A stretch of 11,227 bases of DNA, from positions 1 through 11,227 of the forward strand of contig DATLFI010000296.1 in the NCBI GenBank assembly GCA_035524895.1, read 5' to 3'. Each line of letters starts with the position of its first letter. Within the stretch, counting starts at the first letter, position 1. A program made the translations under genes and the position numbers. The notes beneath the pieces were generated by a model that made no database searches, was not told the DNA's origin, and saw only the letters and a program-made list of their open reading frames with translations. Source of the DNA: DATLFI01 sp035524895 (GTDB lineage Bacteria > Acidobacteriota > Thermoanaerobaculia > Multivoradales > Multivoraceae). Shown piece after piece: positions 6,263-11,227 of this stretch.

Positions 6263-7051
6263 TCAACCGCCGGCCGAGGTGTACTGCCGAACTGCGCGCC
6301 GCCAGGCGAGCCGCGACAGGACCAGAAAGGCCGAAGCGATGCCGAGGGCGATCGCGACCCGCGCGGAGTCGATGCGGCCGAGCAACGCCAGCGCCGGGTA
6401 GGTGGTCATCAGCGCGAGCGGGATCACGAAGGTGAACAGCAGCGCGAGCACGCCGCGAAATACCGACGACGGCCAGCGCGCGGCGTCGAAGATCGAGGAA
6501 AGCAGGAACGACAGGTTGTCGACTTTGACGAAGTAGAACGCGAGACTGAGCACCAGCACGAACAGCGAGTAGAGGATCGCCACCGCGCCTGCGAAGAGAA
6601 GGAGCGAGACGGCGATGGCAGTCGGCGGGATCGGCTCGCCCAGCCGCCACGACGCGAAGGCGACCAGCGCGAGGCCTCCCGCCAGGTCGGCGAGCCTCGC
6701 GAGCTCGAAGTGCGCGGTCGAGACCAGGAACTGCGCGTCAGCTGGCTTGAGCAGCACGAAGTCGAGCGTGCCGTTGCGCACGTGCGACACCGCCTGCGCC
6801 ACGGCGGGCTGGATCACGGTCGCCAGCACACCCTTGAGCGCCAGGAAGAAGCCGACCACCACCAGCGCCTCCGGCCAGCTCCAGCCGGCGACGCCCGGGC
6901 GCTGCGAGAAGAGCACCCAGAGCGGCACCAAAGTGCTCGTCGACCAGAAGATGGCGATGCCGAACTGCAGGAAGAAGTCGAGGCGGTACTGCAGGGCGAG
7001 CAGCAACGAGGCGCGTACCTGGATGGCGAAGAGCTGGAGATAGCGGGTCAC
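6263..7051 (-). CDS. ABC-2 type exporter permease (COG3694-like, ABC2_membrane_6 type)
   Basis: This 262-residue protein has about six membrane helices (roughly 14-50, 60-85, 118-138, 145-176, 200-222, 230-248) and is one half of the membrane part of an ABC exporter. The cytoplasmic coupling segment VRNGTLDFVLLKPADAQFLVS (91-111) is characteristic of the uncharacterised permease family COG3694. The C-terminus QYTSAGG echoes the RYSAYGG end of its partner, as is usual for this pair. The start is GTG at 7051, with GGAG (7062-7065) ten bases before it and only 17 bp after the stop of the other permease; the longer open frame upstream overlaps that gene and is a shadow. It is the third gene of the ATPase-permease-permease operon. 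The substrate is not known for this transporter class, and nothing here identifies it. Confidence 0.9.
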   Translation of the reverse strand: MTRYLQLFAIQVRASLLLALQYRLDFFLQFGIAIFWSTSTLVPLWVLFSQRPGVAGWSWPEALVVVGFFLALKGVLATVIQPAVAQAVSHVRNGTLDFVLLKPADAQFLVSTAHFELARLADLAGGLALVAFASWRLGEPIPPTAIAVSLLLFAGAVAILYSLFVLVLSLAFYFVKVDNLSFLLSSIFDAARWPSSVFRGVLALLFTFVIPLALMTTYPALALLGRIDSARVAIALGIASAFLVLSRLAWRRAVRQYTSAGG

Positions 7052-7068
7052 GGGGGCGCGTCTCCGAG

Positions 7069-7941
7069 TCAGCCGCCGTACGCCGAATACCGCCGTACGC
7101 CGCTGCGCCAGGCGGCCAGCGCTCCCCAGAGGAGCAGCGCCGCCCACGACCACTGGATTCCCAGCGCCCGCAACGTGGTGCCGCGGTCGATCAGCCCGAG
7201 CGCGTTCTCGACCGGGAACGCGAGCATGTAGGGGAAGGGCAGCCACCGCACGATCGACTGCAGCCAGTCCGGCAGCAGCTCGAGCGGCATCAGGTATCCC
7301 GAGAACACGAAGTAGAGCCCGAGCCACAGGTCGAAGACGCCGAGCGCGCTCTCCCAACGGAAGGCCAGGCTGCCGATCATCACCATCACCAGGAAGGTGA
7401 CCGCCCAGGCTCCGACGAGGGTGAGCGGGAGCAGCAGGAGCTGCACCGGGTCGCGGGTGACCACGTCGGCGCCGATCCACAGCAGCGAGGCGATCACTAT
7501 CGGCACGGCCAGCACGATACGCATCGGAAAGGCCGACGCCTGCTGTGCCGCGTACGAGAGCAACGGGTGGATCGGTCGCAGCAGGCGCGCTGCGATGTTG
7601 CCCTCGCGGATCTCGATGTTCATCTCCCACACCGCCCACGAGGCCACCAGCAACCGGAAAACCAGGGTGGCGAGGAAGTAGGCGCGGAACTCGCGTTCGC
7701 CGAAACGTCCCACCGGTGCCTCGCGCGCTACCGCCGACCATAGCGCCAGCATGATCAGGGGCATGGTGTAGGCCAGCACCCACACCAGCATCTCGGCGCG
7801 CCAGGCGACGACCTCGGCGAAGTGGACCCGCAACATCGTCGGCAGCGCGCGTAGCGCGCCGCGCAGTGGTCGCACAGGTGGCGGAGGCGGAGGGACCGGC
7901 GCTGCGGCGAGAGCGCCGAGGCCGGAGGGAGCCGAGGTCAC
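7069..7941 (-). CDS. ABC-2 type exporter permease (COG4587-like) with proline-rich N-terminus
   Basis: The 290-residue protein is the second membrane subunit of the exporter. Helices appear at about 50-72, 88-106, 140-158, 167-192, 203-222 and 262-279. The segment NIEIREGNIAARLLRPIHPLLSYAAQQ (108-134) is the hallmark cytoplasmic loop of this permease family (COG4587) and probably contacts the ATPase. The GTG at 7941 overlaps the ATPase stop in a GTGA arrangement, indicating translational coupling. The first 35 residues are an odd, non-conserved-looking extension with six consecutive prolines (17-22), so the ATG at codon 36 (7836) is an alternative start. The C-terminus is RRYSAYGG. With the neighbouring permease it should form a heterodimeric pore powered by the ATPase dimer. 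Confidence 0.92.
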   Translation of the reverse strand: MTSAPSGLGALAAAPVPPPPPPVRPLRGALRALPTMLRVHFAEVVAWRAEMLVWVLAYTMPLIMLALWSAVAREAPVGRFGEREFRAYFLATLVFRLLVASWAVWEMNIEIREGNIAARLLRPIHPLLSYAAQQASAFPMRIVLAVPIVIASLLWIGADVVTRDPVQLLLLPLTLVGAWAVTFLVMVMIGSLAFRWESALGVFDLWLGLYFVFSGYLMPLELLPDWLQSIVRWLPFPYMLAFPVENALGLIDRGTTLRALGIQWSWAALLLWGALAAWRSGVRRYSAYGG

Positions 7942-8930
7942 ACTGCCTCCGCGCGCTTGGGTCGCGCGGCAAAGAGGTCGGCGATCACCTCCTCGAGCGG
8001 CGCCTCCTCGACAGTGAGGTCCACCACCGGCAGCTTGTCGAGCGCCTGGGCCACGACACTGCGGAGCCGGTCCTCCGGGACCTGCAGCACCACGACTCCG
8101 TCACACGACGACACCACCGGCACCTCGAGCGCGGCCAGCGCGGTCTCGAGAATGCCTTCGCCGAGGCGCAAGGTCACGCGCTTCTCGGGACGCAGGCGGC
8201 GGACCAGTGCTGTGAGCGTGCCGTCGTACGTGAGCCTGCCCTGGTCGATCACCAGGATCCGCGGGCAGATCGCCGCCACGTCGTCCATGTAGTGGCTGGT
8301 GAGCAACACCGTAGCGCCGTGGCGCTCGTTGTACCGGCGGATGAACGCGCGCAAGGCCGCCTGCATCGTGACGTCGAGCCCGATCGTCGGCTCGTCGAGG
8401 AAGAGCACCTGCGGGCGATGGAGCAGCGCCGCCGCCAGCTCGCACTTCATGCGCTCGCCGAGCGAGAGCTGCCGGGTCGGCTTGCCGATCAGCGGCTGTA
8501 GCTCGAGCAGGGCGATCAGCTCGTCGAGGGTCTCGCGATACTGGTCCCGCGGCACGCCATAGATGGCGCGGTTGAGCTCGAAGGTCTCGGCAGGCGGCAA
8601 GTCCCAGAGGAGCTGTTGCTTCTGGCCGGCGACCAGCATGATCGAGCGCAGGTAGCTCGGATCACGTTGGGCCGGGACGAACCCGAGAACCCTCGCCTCG
8701 CCCTCGGTGGGGTGGAGCAAGCCCGCGAGCATCTTGAGGGTCGTGGTCTTGCCTGCACCGTTGGGGCCCAGGAAGCCGACCCGCTCGCCGGTCTCGATGG
8801 AGAAGTCGATGCCGTCGACCGCCTTGACGGTCTGGTAGGTGCGCCGGAACAACGAGCGCACCGCGGCTCCCACCCCGGCCTGGCGGGAGTGAACGCGGTA
8901 GTGCTTGGCGAGGCTGCGGACGGTAATCAT
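7938..8930 (-). CDS. ABC exporter ATP-binding protein (COG4586-like)
   Basis: This 330-residue cytoplasmic ATPase drives the two permeases encoded next. All motifs are present: Walker A GPNGAGKT (55-62), a glutamine-rich Q-loop AGQKQQLLWDLP (101-112), signature LSLGE (155-159), Walker B VLFLDEP (175-181), D-loop GLD (184-186) and switch histidine H213 in TSHYMDD. The insertion before Walker A (about 13-36, with RSLFRR) and the Q-loop reading are typical of COG4586, the ATPase that pairs with COG4587 and COG3694 permeases. Residues 250-330 form a C-terminal accessory domain as in many ABC-2 exporters. The ATG at 8930 starts right at the conserved MITVRSLAKHY; the frame stays open back to 9065 but that part overlaps the divergent gene and has no ABC similarity. 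No Shine-Dalgarno is present: the 20 bases before the ATG are nearly all C and T. Confidence 0.95.
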   Translation of the reverse strand: MITVRSLAKHYRVHSRQAGVGAAVRSLFRRTYQTVKAVDGIDFSIETGERVGFLGPNGAGKTTTLKMLAGLLHPTEGEARVLGFVPAQRDPSYLRSIMLVAGQKQQLLWDLPPAETFELNRAIYGVPRDQYRETLDELIALLELQPLIGKPTRQLSLGERMKCELAAALLHRPQVLFLDEPTIGLDVTMQAALRAFIRRYNERHGATVLLTSHYMDDVAAICPRILVIDQGRLTYDGTLTALVRRLRPEKRVTLRLGEGILETALAALEVPVVSSCDGVVVLQVPEDRLRSVVAQALDKLPVVDLTVEEAPLEEVIADLFAARPKRAEAV

Positions 8931-8950
8931 GGGAGGGGAGGGGGAGGCGG
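8931..8950 (+). other. G-rich plus-strand tract abutting the ABC ATPase start codon
   Basis: The plus strand carries runs of 3, 4 and 5 G separated by single A, then two GG pairs. It is the template strand of the ATPase leader, so the transcript is correspondingly C-rich just before AUG. Three runs of three or more plus a GG allow at most an imperfect or two-layer G-quadruplex. Confidence 0.5.
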
Positions 8951-8963
8951 AGCGGGCGCTCCG
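8948..8963. promoter_or_regulatory. Perfect 16-bp palindrome in the divergent promoter region
   Basis: CGGAGCG and CGCTCCG pair around GG/CGG-type centre, giving a perfect dyad of seven-base arms with a two-base centre. It lies in the 109-bp spacer between the divergent ABC operon and the PQQ-like gene, 18 bp from the ATPase start codon. It could be an operator or a leader hairpin. No clear -35/-10 pair was found in this spacer on either strand. Confidence 0.4.
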
Positions 8964-9027
8964 GCGGGGCAGAGCGGGTATCCTGACACTGGTGACCTCT
9001 TTGGGTTGGGGTGGTACGTTCGAGCAT

Positions 9028-9033
9028 GAGGAG
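9028..9033 (+). promoter_or_regulatory. Shine-Dalgarno GAGGAG of the PQQ-like gene
   Basis: GAGGAG sits six bases before the ATG at 9040. It fixes that ATG as the start, since the frame is open much further upstream (to at least 8905) but only this start gives a signal peptide. Confidence 0.75.
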
Positions 9034-9039
9034 TCCATC

Positions 9040-10290
9040 ATGGCGACAGCAATCCGGATGCGCATCGCAACAGGATCGACGTGGCTGGTGGCGGCTTTCG
9101 CGGCGAGCGCGGCAGTAGCCCAACCGGAGTGGCACCAGTGGCGCGGCGCCGACCGCGATGGCCACTCCCACGAGCAGAACCTGCTGCAGGCGTGGCCCGA
9201 GGGCGGGCCGCAGCGCGTGTTCGAGGTTGGAGGTCTGGGGATCGGCTACTCGTCGTTCTCGGCGGCGGGCGACCGGCTGGTGACCATGGGCGCCACCAAC
9301 GACGAGGAGCGGGTCATGGCGCTCGACGCGCGCACCGGCCTCGTGCTCTGGCGCACGCCGAATGGCCCGGTCTTCCGCAACGACCGCGGCGACGGACCGC
9401 GGGGAACGCCCACCATCGACGGCGACCGCGTGTTCGCCCTCGGCGGTAACGGCAGGCTGGTCGCCCTCGAGCTCGCCACCGGCAAGGTGGTCTGGCAGGT
9501 CGACCTGCTCCGGGAGTTCGGCGCGCGCAACATCACCTGGGGCATCAGCGAGTCGCCGCTGGTGGTCGACGGCAAGGTGTTGGTGAATCCGGGCGGCCGC
9601 GGCGCCGGCGTGGTGGCGCTCGATCGGGAGACCGGCAAGGTGATCTGGAAGAGCCAGGACGACGGTGCTGGCTACTCGTCGGCGATCGTGGCCGAGGCTG
9701 GCGGCACGCGCCAGGCGATCTTCCTCACCGCCGGGCGGGCTCTCGGCGTCGACGTGGCCGACGGCAAGCTGCTGTGGAGCTACGACCGCGTCGCCAACCG
9801 CACCGCCAACGCCGCGACCCCGATCTTCCACGACGGCAGGGTGTTCGTGTCCTCCGATTACGGCACCGGCTGCGCGCTGCTGGAGATCGGGCCGCGGGGG
9901 GCGACAGAGGTCTACTTCAGCCGCGAGATGCGCAACCACCACAGCAGCTCGGTGCGCGTCGGCAACACACTCTACGGCTTCTCGAGCGCGATCCTCACCG
10001 CGATGGATTTCGCCACCGGTCGAGTGCTGTGGCAGGACCGCAGCGTCGGCAAGGGCTCGGTGATCGTCGGCGACGGCAGGCTCTACCTGCTCAGCGAACG
10101 CGGCGTGGTCGGTCTCGCCGAGATCTCACCCGAGGGTTATCGCGAGCACGGCCGCTTCAGCCTCGGGCGCTCCGAGCTGCCGACCTGGAGCCATCCGATC
10201 ATCCACCGCGGTCGGCTCTACCTGCGCGATCAGGACAAGCTCTACGCGTTCGAGGTGGGCGGCGGCGACGCGAGCTCGTCCGCGCGGTAG
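9040..10290 (+). CDS. Secreted PQQ-like beta-propeller repeat protein
   Basis: This 416-residue protein is predicted to be exported and to fold as a PQQ-type (BamB/quinoprotein-like) beta-propeller. An N-terminal signal peptide is visible: basic start, hydrophobic core LVAAFAASAAVA, and a likely cleavage after AVA at residue 27. The mature part opens with WHQWRGADRDG, common in this family. At least five blade signatures of the form ALDxxTGxxxW occur at about 94-104, 142-152, 192-203, 236-246 and 321-331. It has no obvious dehydrogenase cysteine pair or cytochrome motif, so enzyme activity is not supported; a scaffold or binding role is more likely. There is no lipobox, so unlike BamB it is not an obvious lipoprotein. 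It is divergent from the ABC exporter across 109 bp and convergent with the next gene. Any functional link to the exporter is only positional. Confidence 0.9.
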   Translation: MATAIRMRIATGSTWLVAAFAASAAVAQPEWHQWRGADRDGHSHEQNLLQAWPEGGPQRVFEVGGLGIGYSSFSAAGDRLVTMGATNDEERVMALDARTGLVLWRTPNGPVFRNDRGDGPRGTPTIDGDRVFALGGNGRLVALELATGKVVWQVDLLREFGARNITWGISESPLVVDGKVLVNPGGRGAGVVALDRETGKVIWKSQDDGAGYSSAIVAEAGGTRQAIFLTAGRALGVDVADGKLLWSYDRVANRTANAATPIFHDGRVFVSSDYGTGCALLEIGPRGATEVYFSREMRNHHSSSVRVGNTLYGFSSAILTAMDFATGRVLWQDRSVGKGSVIVGDGRLYLLSERGVVGLAEISPEGYREHGRFSLGRSELPTWSHPIIHRGRLYLRDQDKLYAFEVGGGDASSSAR

Positions 10291-10296
10291 GTCGAG

Positions 10297-10315
10297 GCGC
10301 GCCGGCCGGCGGCGC
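10297..10315. terminator. GC-rich hairpin between convergent genes, possible terminator
   Basis: GCGCGCCGG pairs with CCGGCGGCGC with one bulged G, about nine base pairs around the palindromic centre. It lies in the 46-bp spacer between the stops of the PQQ-like gene and the DUF5671-like gene. No T-tract follows on either strand, so termination is only suggested by position. Confidence 0.3.
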
Positions 10316-10336
10316 GGACGTGACGAGGCGGCTCGC

Positions 10337-11227
10337 TCAGCGCGGATCGTCGTGGACGATCTCGAGCTGGTAGCAGGTGCGACCGCCGCCGTGCCGCCAG
10401 AACTCGCTCCCGGCCCCGAACGCGTAGTCGAGACCGCGATCTTCGCCGGACTCGGTGTCGGTTGCGAACAGCGCGCACAGCTCGTAGGTGGTGGCGCTGC
10501 GGATCGCGTACCCGTAGCTCTCTCCGCTCTCCGGGTCCCGGATCGAGGGCACGTAGAGGTTGCGCTCGCGTGTGAGCGCGTCGAGGTCGGGCGGCAGCGC
10601 GTCGCGGCGGTGCCAGTAGCTGTCGATCGCTCCCGAGATCTGCTGGAGGTTGCTGATCCGCTCGGCGTCGAGGCGCCGCTGCCGGGCGCCCTGGGGAGAA
10701 CCCGCGGCCACGAACCCGCCGACGACGAGCAGGACCACCGCCGCGGTGACTGCAGCGGCGAGCAGACGCAGGCGGCCGGTGCTGCCCTTGGCTCGGTCCG
10801 GCTCGCCCTCGTCCCGCCGCAGCTCCCAGAGGTAGTAGCCGAACACCGTGCCGGCGATGGCGCCGGCGGCGGCGACCTTGAGCAGGAACCTCCTCGTGAG
10901 CTCGCCTTCGAGGACGTTGAAGACCAGCGTGATCAGGTCCACCAAGATCACCGCGGCGGCGACGAACAGGGTGAGGTAGGTGAGCCACTTGCGCACCCGC
11001 GACTGCCGCTTGTCGGGATCGGCGGCGAACGAACGGAGGCTCGAACGGGCGAAGAGGAGGTACGCGGGGAAGGCGATCACCAGCGCCGCGGTCGACCAGC
11101 GTATGGTCGAGAGCGATCGGGCGCGCGCCCAGGCGTCCTCGAGCGCGTCGGGGAACGTCCGTTCGATCAGCTCGAAGGCCAGGACGCCGAGGCTGACGGC
11201 GCTGACGTAGAGGGTCAGGAACAGCAC
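10337..11227 (-). CDS. DUF5671-like membrane protein with pseudopilin-like C-terminal domain, 5' end missing
   Basis: The 296 codons visible run to the right edge, and the first one (GTG at 11227) is probably an internal valine, so the true start lies outside, likely by a few tens of residues at most. Five membrane helices are visible at about 2-21, 45-61, 82-104, 115-135 and 154-176. The first helices (FLTLYVSAVSLGVLAFELIE) match the domain of unknown function DUF5671. After the last helix there is a soluble domain (about 182-296): an amphipathic helix, RRLDAERISNLQQISGAIDSYW, then LPPDLDALTRERNLYVPSIRDPESGESYGYAI. This pattern of helix, LP..L..L, and DPxxGxxYxY is like the globular part of type II pseudopilins. 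A closing segment carries two cysteines (C251, C285) that could pair if it is outside the membrane. Function is unknown. It appears to stand alone, convergent with the PQQ-like gene. Confidence 0.83.
   Translation of the reverse strand: MLFLTLYVSAVSLGVLAFELIERTFPDALEDAWARARSLSTIRWSTAALVIAFPAYLLFARSSLRSFAADPDKRQSRVRKWLTYLTLFVAAAVILVDLITLVFNVLEGELTRRFLLKVAAAGAIAGTVFGYYLWELRRDEGEPDRAKGSTGRLRLLAAAVTAAVVLLVVGGFVAAGSPQGARQRRLDAERISNLQQISGAIDSYWHRRDALPPDLDALTRERNLYVPSIRDPESGESYGYAIRSATTYELCALFATDTESGEDRGLDYAFGAGSEFWRHGGGRTCYQLEIVHDDPR

Noticed and set aside
8905..9039. 45-codon N-terminal extension of the PQQ-like protein
   Set aside because: The ATG at 9040 has a strong ribosome site and immediately precedes a signal peptide, which the extension would bury.
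8931..9065. 45-codon N-terminal extension of the ABC ATPase
   Set aside because: It overlaps the divergent PQQ-like gene start and is not part of the ABC fold; family sequences start near MITVRSL.
8662..9942. 426-codon minus-strand frame across the ABC/PQQ spacer
   Set aside because: It is antisense to the PQQ-like gene and out of frame with the ABC ATPase, with no recognisable domain.
1..11227. Search for tRNA, rRNA, CRISPR repeats, transposase genes or attachment sites
   Set aside because: Reading both strands I saw no cloverleaf, regularly spaced repeats, transposase motif or terminal repeats; a tRNAscan and repeat search would be needed to exclude subtle cases.

Overview
The window is very GC-rich, densely coded and has no RNA genes, CRISPR array, insertion sequence or other recognisable mobile element. 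The best clue to the organism is the pair of an acidobacterial-type PadR regulator followed 20 bp later by an ADOP-type (acidobacterial duplicated orphan permease) FtsX/MacB-like permease. Together with a PQQ-type beta-propeller secreted protein opening with a WHQWRG motif, this suggests a high-GC member of Acidobacteriota, possibly Thermoanaerobaculia-like. Related phyla also carry ADOP genes, so the assignment is an inference.

Layout. Positions 1-4160 read leftward. A 667-codon HSP90-fold (GHKL) ATPase comes first (2157-4160), then a 223-bp gap holding a conspicuous 41-bp imperfect palindrome, then padR (1604-1933), then the ADOP permease, which runs off the left edge (its C-terminal part is missing). 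Divergent from the ATPase, across 57 bp, is an amidase-signature hydrolase (4218-5696, +). It converges on a small four-helix membrane protein (5772-6173, -), with an inverted repeat between them. Positions 6263-8930 hold a compact three-gene leftward operon: an ABC ATPase and two ABC-2 type permeases of the uncharacterised exporter set COG4586/COG4587/COG3694. Divergent from it, across 109 bp, is a secreted PQQ-like beta-propeller protein (9040-10290, +). It converges on a membrane protein with a DUF5671-like N-terminus and a pseudopilin-like C-terminal domain (10337 to the right edge, -, 5' end missing).

How the parts relate. PadR probably represses its own promoter and the downstream permease through the palindrome. 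The ABC trio should form one exporter with a heterodimeric membrane part. The remaining genes look like independent single-gene units separated by divergent or convergent spacers.

I do not see a clear new multi-gene system. The items most worth a second look are the PadR palindrome, the unusual domain mix of the GHKL ATPase (an Ig-like segment and a conserved C-terminal box behind an HSP90-type ATPase), and the exporter operon, whose ATPase start lacks a Shine-Dalgarno and sits on a C-rich leader while the next gene opens with a six-proline run.
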